Source: Planctomycetota bacterium
Lineage (GTDB): Bacteria > Planctomycetota > Phycisphaerae > UBA1845
Assembly (NCBI GenBank): GCA_024276605.1
Contig: JAJRWX010000032.1
Coordinates: 1 to 33,968, forward strand
Length of the DNA: 33,968 nucleotides
Reading direction: 5' to 3'
A program made the position numbers and the translations under genes. Below the pieces are notes generated by a model that did no database searches, had not been told where the DNA came from, and saw nothing but the letters and a program-made list of their open reading frames with translations. Positions 8,456 through 18,065 of the stretch are shown piece after piece; positions within the stretch are counted from its first letter, which is position 1, and each line of letters opens with the position of its first letter.

Positions 8456-10279
8456 TTACAGGCCTGTCTGCTTACGTACGATCATGTCAAAGTTGCGCAC
8501 CAATCCGGTATAAACGCTCCAAACGACAAAGCTGTAGACGACCGTAGCTATCCCCGTGCCGAGAAGACCTGCTATTCTTGCAGCTTGCACACCTTCCGCA
8601 AACTCCTTGGGCGAATCAAACAGATTGTTGAGATCGACGAGATAGAAAATCGCGGTGAACGGCGTAAACGGTGCGAGGAATGCGCCTACTTCGCCGCCAC
8701 CTGCGCCTTGTACGATGGCTTGTCCAATCAAAGTAGCCACGATCGATAGCACGATAACCAAACCTACGCTGTACATGACAGCCGTGACGGTTTTTCTGGT
8801 GACTAAAGAAATGCGCAGGCCGATCACGCAAGCACAGCCTGTATAAATGATGAGTAGCGCAGTCATCTCGATTGAAGTTTCGAACCAGATAGCCGGGGTG
8901 GTATTCGACTGCGTAAGACCATATAAGCAGAAAACCAACAGGAACACGACAGGCCCGATGAGTAGGGGTAAGGCAAAAGTGACAAGCCCACGCAGTTTAC
9001 CCCAGAGAATATATTTACTCGTGACTAGTGTTGTTAACAAAATATCCATCGTTTTGGATTCTCGTTCTTTGGTCATGGAAGTCGCGGCGGTGTTTGTGGC
9101 GATGATAAGTGCGATGCCGAATTGGATGATGATGAGCAGAGAGAGCGACTTACGCGCAGTATCAGCGTTAATGTGTCCCATCATGTGATAGAGCAATAAC
9201 GCTGCGCATCCAAAGACACCCCCTGCGATTAACGTCCAGCGCAATAATGCGCCACTTCCCCCGCTTCTGGTCTTGGCTTCTCGCCACGCGACCGGATTAA
9301 CCCATACCGTGCGCGCGGGACGAGAACGCTCTTGTAAAGAGACTTTGCGGAAACGGTCGGTAAACTTTGTCCAGAAGGTCGCGTCACTGGAAACAACGCT
9401 GCGCCTCACAAACAAAATACTTGTCAGCGTAAGCAGTAGCGCTGTGATGAGCGTCCAGCAAACGTAGGCTGCTGAGGGATAGGCCAGAGCAAAGCGGACC
9501 ATGCTCGAGTATTCTGTGAGTCTGGCGTAATCAGGTGCGTGTATACGATTAAGGGCTACATCTAACGCGAGAAACGGATGCAGCGGCGTTAGCCAGCTCA
9601 TTTGTTTGCCTGCCATGTTTGGTTGTGAAGCTTCAATCCAAGTACCTGACCATTGGCCAAATAGGTAGACGCAAAGCAGGTATAAACCGATCAAAAGAAA
9701 AAAAGAAAAAATCGTACCACGCGTACCGACACGTCGCATGGCAATAAAAATCGCCAGCGCACCTGTAAGAATCGCCGTCGAACCGGACAGTGCAAAGCTC
9801 TCAAACACTTGGGACGTCGTCACGCCACCGTAAGCCATGGTCATGAGAAAAATCGGCAAACCCGCAATCAGTAGCATGATGACGAAATACAACCGACTCA
9901 GGAGTGATCCAAACACGATTTGACCATTACTCAGTGGCGTGGAAAGTAAAATGTTAAACGTCTGTGCATCGCGTTCTTGTGTGATCGCCGCGGCGGTGAA
10001 TACGGGAGCCAGGAAACACATCAGTGCGAGTTGGGTGATGGATGTATGGGCAAACGTTTGAGAAGCAGCTTTGGCTAACTCTGCCAGCGAACCACGTTGA
10101 TTATTACCGCTTAGAATCAACGAAAACAAGACAACAAGAATCAAAGCAGCCAGATAGCCGGCGCGCAGCCATAGATGGCGCGTGCGCTTGGACGATCCCT
10201 GTACAACGCGCACGAGAATGGGGTTAGCCGGGATCAACAGCCAAATCCATAGCCACAATTTGTGAAGCACTTGTCCCAT
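8456..10279 (-). CDS. ABC-2 type transporter permease, internally duplicated
   Basis: The protein has 607 residues and about 12 hydrophobic segments. It is two permease modules joined head to tail. Residues about 19-290 and 328-600 each begin with NP(I/V) followed by a basic stretch and a membrane helix. Each also carries the same cytoplasmic loop: ERDAQTFNILLSTPLSNGQI at about 102-121 and ERESKTMDILLTTLVTSKYI at about 405-424. This loop (TxERExxTxxxLLxTP) is typical of ABC-2 permeases of the NosY/GldF kind. The fused form would supply both membrane halves of one transporter. The neighbouring ATPase gene, 48 bases upstream, should provide the energy. The substrate is unknown. The ATG at 10279 has no obvious Shine-Dalgarno sequence, so coupling to the upstream gene is likely. 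Confidence 0.9.
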   Translation of the reverse strand: MGQVLHKLWLWIWLLIPANPILVRVVQGSSKRTRHLWLRAGYLAALILVVLFSLILSGNNQRGSLAELAKAASQTFAHTSITQLALMCFLAPVFTAAAITQERDAQTFNILLSTPLSNGQIVFGSLLSRLYFVIMLLIAGLPIFLMTMAYGGVTTSQVFESFALSGSTAILTGALAIFIAMRRVGTRGTIFSFFLLIGLYLLCVYLFGQWSGTWIEASQPNMAGKQMSWLTPLHPFLALDVALNRIHAPDYARLTEYSSMVRFALAYPSAAYVCWTLITALLLTLTSILFVRRSVVSSDATFWTKFTDRFRKVSLQERSRPARTVWVNPVAWREAKTRSGGSGALLRWTLIAGGVFGCAALLLYHMMGHINADTARKSLSLLIIIQFGIALIIATNTAATSMTKERESKTMDILLTTLVTSKYILWGKLRGLVTFALPLLIGPVVFLLVFCLYGLTQSNTTPAIWFETSIEMTALLIIYTGCACVIGLRISLVTRKTVTAVMYSVGLVIVLSIVATLIGQAIVQGAGGGEVGAFLAPFTPFTAIFYLVDLNNLFDSPKEFAEGVQAARIAGLLGTGIATVVYSFVVWSVYTGLVRNFDMIVRKQTGL

Positions 10280-10327
10280 TGAATGTGTTAACCCAGGTAA
10301 ATTTCTCGCCGTACCAAGTCACGACTT

Positions 10328-11257
10328 TTATTGCACCATACCCTTCGTGAGTTGCATAAACGCAGTCTCAAGGTTGACCGGTTCTTCCTTGATTTCACGA
10401 ATCTTGAAATTATTTTTGATAAGCAGCTTGGTAAGCGGTGTGAAGTCGTGTGTTTGTTTTTCCAAATCCACGATGATCGCACCATTATCCTGGGTGACGG
10501 AGCGAATACCACTTACGCGTTGCAATAGCGTGATGGCTAAGTCCTGCTGTTCCGTGACTCGGATGTGTACTTTGGTACCGGACTTTACCCGCTGCAACAC
10601 CTCAGCAATAGAGCCGTGAAATAATAATTCGCCGCGCTCGATGATTCCGATGGTAGAACATAGTTCCGCTAGTTCGTGTAAAATGTGTTAACTGATGACA
10701 ATGGTTTTACCCATGTGGCGAAGTTCTTTCAGTAGCTCACGAATTTCGATGCGCGCCCGTGGATCAAGACCGCTAGCCGGCTCGTCTAAAAGTAAAACTT
10801 TCGGGTCATGCAATAGCACGCGGGCCAGGCTTAATCGCTGTTGCATTCCGCGCGACAGTGAGTCTACCAGTGCTTCTTTTTTGTACTCCAAGTCTGTTAA
10901 TTCAAGCACATCGCCGACGACACGCGTTCGTTGTTTGCCTGTAATGTTGTAGGCACTGGCGAAAAACTCGAGATATTCCTGAACAACCATGTCTTCATAG
11001 GCGCCGAAAAAGTCCGGTACATAGCCAATGAGTGGGCGAATTTTTCGAGATTCGTATCCGACCACATGTCCACAGATGCGGGCTTCTCCCCATGTCGGTT
11101 GTAAGAGCGTGGCCAGAATTTTAATCGTCGTGGTTTTACCGGCTCCGTTAGGTCCGATGTAGCCAAAACATTCACCTTCTTCGAGATTGAGTTCGAGATT
11201 GTTGAGCGCGACTAACTTACCGTAGCGCTTAGTCAGGTTGATAGTTTGAACGATCAA
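10328..11257 (-). pseudogene. ABC transporter ATP-binding protein interrupted by one in-frame TAA
   Basis: Two open stretches in the same frame (11257-10691 and 10687-10328) together encode one normal ABC-2 ATPase of 309 residues plus an internal stop. Walker A GPNGAGKT is at 35-42, signature LSRGM at 134-138 and Walker B VLLLDEP at 154-160. Codon 190 (10688-10690) is TAA, exactly where the H-loop serine of ISSHIL should be. The frame resumes at once as HILHELAELC and continues to the usual C-terminal VNLETAFMQLTKG. A single base change (TCA to TAA) explains it. The start is TTG with AAAAGGT upstream; no ATG or GTG is available in frame. The 189-residue product would lack the switch histidine and should not hydrolyse ATP normally. 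A sequencing error, a recent nonsense mutation or readthrough are all possible. Confidence 0.85.
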
Positions 11258-11301
11258 TGGGCTACCTTTTCTACTGTGACCATGTCACACATGTTACCCG
11301 G

Positions 11302-13797
11302 TTAATTCGGATCAGACGATGTCGTTGTCGCCTTTGATGCTAAATGAGACACCGGTATACGAAAACGGTACATCGTGGTCGCATATTGATCATCAGGCTC
11401 GATAGGACGAAAGTTATCTTCTCCTTGCTTGGAGAACAAGCGGATCGGTCCTGCACTATCTGAAAAGCCGATGAGTATGACATTGCCCGAACGTTTGGGA
11501 GCAGCCATAACCCGATATCCGGTTTTATCGTCGGATGAAGCGGCAGTAGCGGGCGCACCGGCGATCAACGAGTCGGTCAGATCGAGTTGCCGCAGTCGGT
11601 CGCGTGAAATGGCGTAAAATGATGATAAGCCCATAATGCCTAAACCGCCGGTATCTTTGGCGCTGAATTCACCCACCGTCGATGCGAGAAGTAGTGCTAG
11701 TTGTTCCTGTCCACCCGCGTATTGTGCATCAGGCGTGGAGCCTAAGCCAATGCTGCTAAGTAATCCCTTGAAGTTGTCTGCCCATCGATCTTGAGCATAA
11801 ACTAACTTACTTTTTTCACGAATCTGAATCGCTGTTTCCCCAGAGGCATTCAAGAAACAACGATCGTATAACATGACACGCGACCCGTCGTTAGGCAGTT
11901 CGCCGATGTTGTACACGAAGGTAGACTGGTCGCGCAATTGGTTCGAGGCGTTGATGCTATCCGTATCGGCGAAGTCGATAGTTGAATGAATTAGCCGACA
12001 CCGCTCTAATGGCACGCTGAGACTATTGACCACATAACTTTCTTCCGAGATCAGGCGATTATTAATCACAATGTTTCCGTCAATCGTTCCATCGATCGTT
12101 CCATCCCAACGACCCTCGAATTGTTTTAGCGTGCCACGGATACGCACGTTTCTAATTTCCGCACTGCCGGGTATCAAGCGATAATCACCGGGATCGGCAA
12201 AGCTTGTGATGCCGGAGGAAACGTCGTTTCTACCGGGTATGGGTTTGATCCAGCAGGTGCTCGGACCGGGGCTGATCGCCCCTACCGGGTCACTCGGTAA
12301 CCATACATCCATGCGTTTGTCCGTGTTGGTTTTTAGACCAAACAAGACCGTGGCGTGCGCTCGCTGTGAACCGGCTTCGACGTCAATGATGGACAACTGG
12401 TGAATCGTATCGCCAAAACCGCGCATCCAGTTAACGACAACTACTGAGAGGACGCTACTCGCGAGTGCCGTTACGGAAAACATAGTCCAGCTATACCGCC
12501 GCCATCCCCTACGCGATAAAAACGTCCACGAGCCAAAGGTCGCAATGAATACATACGAGAGTGTGAACGTGCCGGCAAGTAGAAGGTACGTACTACTAAA
12601 CGTTGGAAACGACACCGCGCCGGATACTCTATCATATACGGAAAGTGGATAAGGTCGACCTCTCTCGGCGTCTTCGATGGGATTGAGGTGAAACAACTTA
12701 ATGAACAAGTCCTTGGCTTGGCCCTCACCGCTAAACAGGTCGCGTAATGCGATGCCGAAAAATATGACGTGTCCCTTTCCCGCCGTGCGACGAGACACGA
12801 CCTCGGCACTTAGCGATGGCTCATAGGCAATGCGTGTTGCTGACTCTCGCAGTGTACACTTAGTTAAGGGCACTGTGACAGGAAAGCCGTTTTGAAGCCA
12901 CAAATCGCCAAGGTCCATGCGATCTTCGGACGCGGGTCTACCCAACAGTTTTTCACGAACATCCCAAAGATTATCAATGGCTATGGTTTCGCCAATGTCA
13001 ACCGGAAGCATGTCATACAATGTTGGGGATAGCGTAACGGAACCAGCCGTTCGCGACGCGGCCAATAGCAGCACGCCGCCTTGATGCACCCATTCAATGA
13101 TGGCTTCGAGTTGTCGTTGTGTTAACTCTTCCGGTTTGGCGTTATCCCAAACGATGTAATCGATACTTTCCAGGCCATGCCAAAGTTCTGGTAGGTCTAT
13201 CGGGCTGATATGCCCCACATGAATCTGTCTTCGCAGCGATTCGCGTGTGTTACTGTTCATAAGGTCTTGTACGCGACCAGCCGTGCTTTTGCCGATGGAT
13301 ATGATCAAAACATTATCGTCTGAGATGATGATAGGAGGCTCGGTCGGTACGGCGCGATAACCAAGTAGACCTTGAGATAATACTTGCGCAGCCTCGCCGT
13401 GAGCATCAAAAAATTCAACGTATAGTTTCATTTCCCCGCGGATAGAACGGGCGGGTACATATAACTGAATGCGCTGTGTGCCACCGTTATCCTGACGAAG
13501 GTGAATCTCTACCGTGTCGTAGCATTCATCGCCATCACCATCCAATTGGGCCATGCGGGCTGAGCCGTCGAAGGATGACTGTTCGATGAGCGATAGGTCG
13601 ATTGTGACGGGTGTCCAATGTCCATTTCGAACTGCGTGGCCGCCGGGAAATACGGGGAAACCGACGTGCGTGATATTGGCCTCGACCACAGCCCATGCAA
13701 CACAGGGGGGCATCCACGCCATCATGCCTATCAAACAACAGGCATACCGCCAAGCGCCCGCGCTGGACCATCGACTTGTTGTTCTCGTTATGCGCAT
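11302..13797 (-). CDS. Large membrane-anchored protein of the ABC cluster, function unknown
   Basis: The protein has 831 residues. An N-terminal signal peptide (about 1-36, ending PCVAWA) leads into a long exported domain with an acidic patch, LDGDGDECYD. Around 230-260 is a GATase-like segment (IIEWVHQGGVLLLAASRTAG) of the kind seen in DUF4350/GldG-type proteins. Two membrane helices lie at about 400-420 and 435-457, and a second large domain follows. It is the first gene of the minus-strand cluster, 44 bases before the ABC ATPase. By position and build it may be the auxiliary subunit of that exporter, as GldG is for GldA/GldF; this is inference. The frame extends to TTG 13857 and contains an ATG at 13845-13843. 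ATG 13797 was chosen because it begins at the signal peptide, though its Shine-Dalgarno sequence is poor. Confidence 0.8.
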   Translation of the reverse strand: MRITRTTSRWSSAGAWRYACCLIGMMAWMPPCVAWAVVEANITHVGFPVFPGGHAVRNGHWTPVTIDLSLIEQSSFDGSARMAQLDGDGDECYDTVEIHLRQDNGGTQRIQLYVPARSIRGEMKLYVEFFDAHGEAAQVLSQGLLGYRAVPTEPPIIISDDNVLIISIGKSTAGRVQDLMNSNTRESLRRQIHVGHISPIDLPELWHGLESIDYIVWDNAKPEELTQRQLEAIIEWVHQGGVLLLAASRTAGSVTLSPTLYDMLPVDIGETIAIDNLWDVREKLLGRPASEDRMDLGDLWLQNGFPVTVPLTKCTLRESATRIAYEPSLSAEVVSRRTAGKGHVIFFGIALRDLFSGEGQAKDLFIKLFHLNPIEDAERGRPYPLSVYDRVSGAVSFPTFSSTYLLLAGTFTLSYVFIATFGSWTFLSRRGWRRYSWTMFSVTALASSVLSVVVVNWMRGFGDTIHQLSIIDVEAGSQRAHATVLFGLKTNTDKRMDVWLPSDPVGAISPGPSTCWIKPIPGRNDVSSGITSFADPGDYRLIPGSAEIRNVRIRGTLKQFEGRWDGTIDGTIDGNIVINNRLISEESYVVNSLSVPLERCRLIHSTIDFADTDSINASNQLRDQSTFVYNIGELPNDGSRVMLYDRCFLNASGETAIQIREKSKLVYAQDRWADNFKGLLSSIGLGSTPDAQYAGGQEQLALLLASTVGEFSAKDTGGLGIMGLSSFYAISRDRLRQLDLTDSLIAGAPATAASSDDKTGYRVMAAPKRSGNVILIGFSDSAGPIRLFSKQGEDNFRPIEPDDQYATTMYRFRIPVSHLASKATTTSSDPN

Positions 13798-13963
13798 ACG
13801 CAAAATGTAAGTTAAGAGAATAGAAGCGTCACTCACCAACCCCATGCCAACTGACAAATCGTCGGCAACTCAAACAACCTACCGCATTGTATTCAGCTGC
13901 CTGCTATACATCAACAACAGACGGATGTGACAGAATGCAAGACAGATTAGGCGGGATTGAGTG

Positions 13964-14130
13964 GGGTGGCATGGACAAGCGTCGCGTTGAAGGAATCGCA
14001 GATGAAAAGAGATGTATGGAGCGACGCTTGCCGGTGCTTTTCCTCGCTTGCGCCTGTACGGGCAAACGCCGCGCGTAGCATCCATTGGACATTCGACAGC
14101 CCGATTTCGCGGCGTTTGTCCATGCCTCCC
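13964..14130. repeat. Intergenic palindromic repeat element
   Basis: The outer arms 13964-13986 (GGGTGGCATGGACAAGCGTC...) and 14108-14130 are inverted copies matching at 20 of 23 positions. A second, weaker inverted pair lies inside (about 14019-14033 and 14060-14074). The left part, reverse-complemented, matches 31063-31146 over about 85 bases. The arm also shares GGGTGGCATGG with the MITE-like element at 6496-6671. Several overlapping open frames here are by-products of the repeat and were not called as genes. Confidence 0.7.
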
Positions 14131-14235
14131 ATCCGCCAATTTTCTCTTGCACGCGATGTGACGGTGGAGCCGGTAAATGGCCGAGGCTTGGCATGCCCAC
14201 GAGGTGCTCGACCACAAGAAATAAGTATCAGCGCG

Positions 14236-14262
14236 AAAAAAAGGACCTGCATACGCAGGCCC
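14236..14262 (-). terminator. Rho-independent terminator of clpC
   Basis: On the minus strand, GGGCCTGC and GCAGGTCC form an 8-bp stem (one G-T pair) around a GTAT loop, directly followed by a run of Ts. It lies about 62 bases beyond the clpC stop codon and on the right strand. It is the clearest intrinsic terminator in the window. Confidence 0.9.
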
Positions 14263-14324
14263 TGGTGTGTGTGATGAATGTATGCGTTTCTGTTGTACCG
14301 AACGCGCCTTTGCGTGTCCGCCTT

Positions 14325-16841
14325 TTAGGTCTCGTCGCCCTGGCCGGCGCCGACAGGTTCAGGTTTATCCTCTTCGACGGTGACACCTTCGAGCTTTAAG
14401 CGAGGCTCATCGTCGTCGGATTTGATAGGTCTTACGGTGACAATGACTTTGTTCTTGCCGGTGAATTCGCCGCGTAACATCGATTCCGAAAGGGCATCTT
14501 CGAGATGATGCTCAATCGCACGACGTAGCGGTCTAGCGCCGAATTTTTCATCCGTGCCATGATCGATCAAGAAGTCCTTGGCCTCGGTCGTGACTTCAAG
14601 CGCGTAGCCTTGTTCTTGCAGTCGCGTAGCCAATTTGTTGAGTTCGAGATCAACAATACTGACCATGTCATCGTGCGCCAACTTGTGGAACACAATGGTT
14701 TCATCAAGACGGTTTAGGAATTCCGGTCGGAAGTAATCTTCCAATTCGATCTGTAGAACGTCCTTCATCTTCTGGTACGTTACATCTTCATCACGCTTTT
14801 GGAATCCGAATTCGTCTTGTTGTGTAATGCGATGGGCACCTACGTTACTGGTCATAATCAAGATGACATTCTTGAAATCAACATGGCGTCCGAACGAATC
14901 GGTCAGTCGTCCCTCTTCCATAATCTGCAACAACATATTGAAGCAGTCGGGATGGGCTTTTTCGATTTCATCCAACAAAATGACGGAGTACGGTCGTCGA
15001 CGAATGCGCTCGGTAAGCTGGCCACCTTCTTCGTAACCCACATATCCCGGAGGGGCACCGATCAATCGCGAAACATTGTGTTTTTCCATGTATTCCGACA
15101 TGTCCAACACGAACAGTGCGTCCGGATCACCAAACATGAACTCCGCAAGACATTTAGCCAGGTAGGTCTTACCCACACCGGAAGGACCAACGAAGATAAA
15201 GCTACCCATAGGACGATTCGGATCTTTCAAGCCGCTACGACTACGTCGCACCGCTCGAGCCACCGCTCTGACCGCTTCATCCTGCGAGATAACCTTTTTG
15301 TGAAGTTCATCTTCCAGGTTAAGCAAGCGTTTGGCTTCATCTTGACCCATGCGTGTAAGCGGTATGCCGGTCATGGAGCTGATGACTTCGGCGATAATCT
15401 CCTCGTCAACTACGCCGTCCGTCTCTTTCGTCCGGTCACGCCACTCTTTTTGCAGGTTGCGTTTTTTAAGCTTGATCGAATCAATCTGATCGCGAACCTG
15501 GGCAGCACGCTCGTAGTCAGCATTTTTGACGGCCTCATCTTTTTCCGAGGAGAGCCTATCGAGTTGATGTTCAAGGTCCGTCAGGTCCGGCGGTTTGGTC
15601 ATCGATTTCAACCGCACACGTGCGCCGGCTTCGTCCATCACGTCGATGGACTTATCAGGTTGGACACGGGTGATGTAACGATCGGACAAATCCACCGCTT
15701 GTTCGATGGCTAAGTCGGTAATACGAACCCTATGGTGCGCTTCATAACGATCGCGCAGACCCTTCAATATCGAAACAGCCTCCTTGCGATTGGGCGGATC
15801 GACAATAATCTGTTGGAACCGTCGCTCTAACGCTGAATCTTTCTCGATGTACTTGCGGAACTCATCCAACGTCGTCGCACCGATACATTGAATCTCACCA
15901 CGGCTCAGCGCCGGTTTGAGTACGTTGGATGCGTCGATGGCACCTTCCGCACCTCCCGCGCCCACCAACGTATGCAACTCATCGATAAACAAGATGACAT
16001 TGCCCGCGCGACGGACTTCATTCATCACGGCTTTAATGCGTTCTTCGAACTGTCCGCGATACTTCGTACCCGCCACCATCATAGCCAGATCGAGTACCAC
16101 GATTCGATGATCCGCCAACAATTCCGGTATGTCGCCGGTATTGATACGTGTAGCTAAGCCTTCGACAATCGCTGTCTTGCCAACACCGGCTTCACCGAGC
16201 AATACAGGATTGTTCTTTTGGCGACGGCAAAGAATCTGAATAATGCGCTCAATTTCTTTTGACCGACCGATGACCGGGTCAAGCTTGCCTTGTTTACCCA
16301 TAGCCGTCAGGTCTCGACCGAACGAATCCAACGCAGGCGTCTTGCTCTTACCCTTTTTACCCGGCTCGCCGCCGACCATAGCTGCCGATTCATCCGTATC
16401 TTCGCTGGCACCAAGAAGGTTGAGCACTTCCTCACGCACATCTTCGAGCTTCAAGCTCAAGTTCATCAACACCTGTGCCGCTACGCCGTCTTGCTCGCGT
16501 AATAGGCCAAGCAACAAATGCTCCGTGCCGACATAGTTATGGTTAAGGTTACGCGCTTCCTCAATGGCGTATTCGATGACTTTTTTAGCGCGCGGTGTCT
16601 GTGGAAGCTTGCCCATCGTGACGGTTTCAGGACCGCTCTTGACTAGCTTCTCCACTTCCAACCGAACCTTGCGTAGATCGACTTCGAGGTTCTTTAACAC
16701 ATTGGCGCCAACACCTGATCCTTCCTTGACCAAGCCGAGCAGGATATGCTCCGTGCCAATGTACTCATGGTTGAAGCGCTGCGCCTCCTGGTTAGCTAGC
16801 GCCATGACTTTCCTTGCACGATCTGTAAAACGTTCAAACAT
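14325..16841 (-). CDS. clpC: ATP-dependent Clp protease ATP-binding subunit ClpC
   Basis: A AAA+ unfoldase that feeds substrates to the ClpP protease in the cytoplasm. It has 838 residues, normal for ClpC. Domains in order: a double Clp_N repeat (about 1-145, [11 protein letters not shown] and [11 protein letters not shown]); AAA domain 1 with Walker A GEAGVGKT at 216-223 and Walker B ILFIDE; a middle region with a UVR motif (about 428-460, [20 protein letters not shown]), which separates ClpC from ClpA and ClpB; and AAA domain 2 with Walker A GPSGVGKT at 552-559 and [13 protein letters not shown]. The ATG at 16841 starts the conserved [18 protein letters not shown] about 15 bases upstream is a poor Shine-Dalgarno sequence. 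It appears monocistronic, with a long untranslated upstream region and its own terminator. No mcsA/mcsB or ctsR neighbours and no clear CtsR box were seen. Confidence 0.97.
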   Translation of the reverse strand: MFERFTDRARKVMALANQEAQRFNHEYIGTEHILLGLVKEGSGVGANVLKNLEVDLRKVRLEVEKLVKSGPETVTMGKLPQTPRAKKVIEYAIEEARNLNHNYVGTEHLLLGLLREQDGVAAQVLMNLSLKLEDVREEVLNLLGASEDTDESAAMVGGEPGKKGKSKTPALDSFGRDLTAMGKQGKLDPVIGRSKEIERIIQILCRRQKNNPVLLGEAGVGKTAIVEGLATRINTGDIPELLADHRIVVLDLAMMVAGTKYRGQFEERIKAVMNEVRRAGNVILFIDELHTLVGAGGAEGAIDASNVLKPALSRGEIQCIGATTLDEFRKYIEKDSALERRFQQIIVDPPNRKEAVSILKGLRDRYEAHHRVRITDLAIEQAVDLSDRYITRVQPDKSIDVMDEAGARVRLKSMTKPPDLTDLEHQLDRLSSEKDEAVKNADYERAAQVRDQIDSIKLKKRNLQKEWRDRTKETDGVVDEEIIAEVISSMTGIPLTRMGQDEAKRLLNLEDELHKKVISQDEAVRAVARAVRRSRSGLKDPNRPMGSFIFVGPSGVGKTYLAKCLAEFMFGDPDALFVLDMSEYMEKHNVSRLIGAPPGYVGYEEGGQLTERIRRRPYSVILLDEIEKAHPDCFNMLLQIMEEGRLTDSFGRHVDFKNVILIMTSNVGAHRITQQDEFGFQKRDEDVTYQKMKDVLQIELEDYFRPEFLNRLDETIVFHKLAHDDMVSIVDLELNKLATRLQEQGYALEVTTEAKDFLIDHGTDEKFGARPLRRAIEHHLEDALSESMLRGEFTGKNKVIVTVRPIKSDDDEPRLKLEGVTVEEDKPEPVGAGQGDET

Positions 16842-17475
16842 AATTCGCGCGTCTCCGCTGTCTGCTGGGCGACATACCTTAGCCGCTGTCAGCTGATCAT
16901 TTTGATTTCGAGTCCATTCGTTCGTCTCGCGTTCATCGCATTTTCGTAAAGCTAAAGCAAAAACTAAACTGTGCTGCGATCATCCCTATAGGAATGTTAG
17001 CACCGTCACATAGGACCAGCAACTTACGAGAATGCTATAACCCACGATCCGCACGGGTATAGCGAGAAGCCGTGCAAAAAAGCCGCGGTAGGTGGACGCC
17101 AGGGCATCCCATGGCCGCGACGATCTGCGTTACCGCTACCCTATTCTATCGACCGGTCATCGCATGGAATCCAAGGTCGATCTACCCTGGCTAACCATAA
17201 GAAATCAATGGGTTTACGTCCGAAACGATGCCGCTTTTCGCATACCATCGACGATCCGGCTATCACGGACTACAATACTGGACTGGCCGGTGTGGCCGCA
17301 ATAACAGGTGCTGGGTATCGGTCGATAATGATCTTACGGCGTTTATGTTTGTTGCCATAGCGTTGCATTCACGGAAATGTCGAGACGGAGCGAGTCGCTG
17401 GCGTAAAGAAATCCCGATCTGTCAGGATCCCGCTCGGATTGTGGACTAATGTGAGCAACCGATGGGTAACGTCGA
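16842..17475. other. Gene-free stretch upstream of clpC
   Basis: About 630 bases without a convincing gene. Short open frames have no ribosome binding site and no family resemblance. One hairpin (GCACGG at 17051-17056 with CCGTGC at 17070-17075) is followed by As on the plus strand, so it is not a plus-strand terminator. The clpC promoter should lie at the left end, but I could not pick out convincing -35 and -10 boxes. Confidence 0.5.
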
Positions 17476-17551
17476 GTGGCCCCTGTCCTTCCTTTTGGAC
17501 ATGGGGGAGACGATGATATACGCTTAGTGCCATGCTCATGCATCTGCGCAG
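17476..17551 (+). repeat. Dispersed hairpin repeat, copy 1
   Basis: The core runs TGTCCTTCCTTTTGGACATG, then GGGGAG and GATGATATACGC; TGTCC and GGACA form a stem. The flanks (GCCATGCTCATGCAT...CTGCGCAG) match those of the 258-bp array units, so the shared segment is at least 75 bases. Other copies: 17813-17894, 19875-19930, three inside 21881-22602, and an inverted diverged one at 22681-22725. All lie between genes. Confidence 0.75.
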
Positions 17552-17631
17552 ACATGACGACGAGTGACATGGGTAAGCGATAGCTTCCCCGTGTTTAGCT
17601 CCAATGTATCTTGGGATGCAGGACAGTTGAC

Positions 17632-17802
17632 ATGCTAAATAGCTACATCGTGTATTACAAATACCAAAACCCCGGGGACAAAAAGCCCGGGCCTGTACGC
17701 CAGTTCCGCGTCTACGCCAATTCCTACGACGAAGCAAAAACCCTGGCTGACCAACAAGGCAACTACCCCAACATGCAGGTTCTTCGTATCACGGCCATTT
17801 AA
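17632..17802 (+). CDS. Small 56-residue protein, function unknown
   Basis: The ATG at 17632 has AGGACA about 7 bases upstream. The product is compact and soluble-looking: a strand-rich start (MLNSYIVYYKYQNPG), a basic turn (DKKPGPVRQFRVY), a helix (NSYDEAKTLADQQGN) and a final strand (MQVLRITAI). This alternation and the good codon composition suggest a real folded protein rather than a chance frame. The frame can be extended to TTG 17611, but that adds only MGCRTVD and lacks a better ribosome binding site. It stands alone between repeat copies 1 and 2. I do not recognise the family. The pattern YxxSYDEAKxLAxxQ could reflect a small adaptor or RNA/protein-binding fold, but that is a guess. 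Confidence 0.65.
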   Translation: MLNSYIVYYKYQNPGDKKPGPVRQFRVYANSYDEAKTLADQQGNYPNMQVLRITAI

Positions 17803-17812
17803 CTAACAAGCG

Positions 17813-17894
17813 TTCATCGTTTCCTCCACCTCGAACAGTGATGGGTAGGTTGCCCGTGTCCTTTCCTTTGGGGCATGGGGTAGCCGATGATACA
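17813..17894. repeat. Dispersed hairpin repeat, copy 2 with a facing inverted copy
   Basis: A diverged forward copy (CGTGTCCTTTCCTTTGGGGC, ATGGGGTAGCCGATGATACACG at 17855-17896) faces an inverted partial copy (TCATCGTTTCCTCCACCTCG at 17814-17833). The two could fold into one long imperfect hairpin. It lies just downstream of the 56-residue protein gene (stop 17802) and could serve as its transcript end, although no T-run follows. Confidence 0.6.
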
Positions 17895-18065
17895 CGACCA
17901 TTACGTTGGGTTTTATCCGTCTCTACACTGTACCGTTTGAAGATGCCGCACCGCACATTCGTCATTCGTGCTCAAGAGAAAACCCAGCCACGGATGTATA
18001 CCCCCATGAATGGCAAGAGGTCTATTGTCTCATAATGTTATGAGTAAATAGTCAATGATACGACT

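Noticed and set aside
14799-15713. 304-residue open frame opposite clpC
   Set aside because: It is a shadow of the clpC coding strand; no ribosome binding site and no recognisable product.
17051-17075. Possible terminator hairpin upstream of clpC
   Set aside because: The stem is only six base pairs and is followed by As, not Ts, on the plus strand; no gene ends just before it on either strand.
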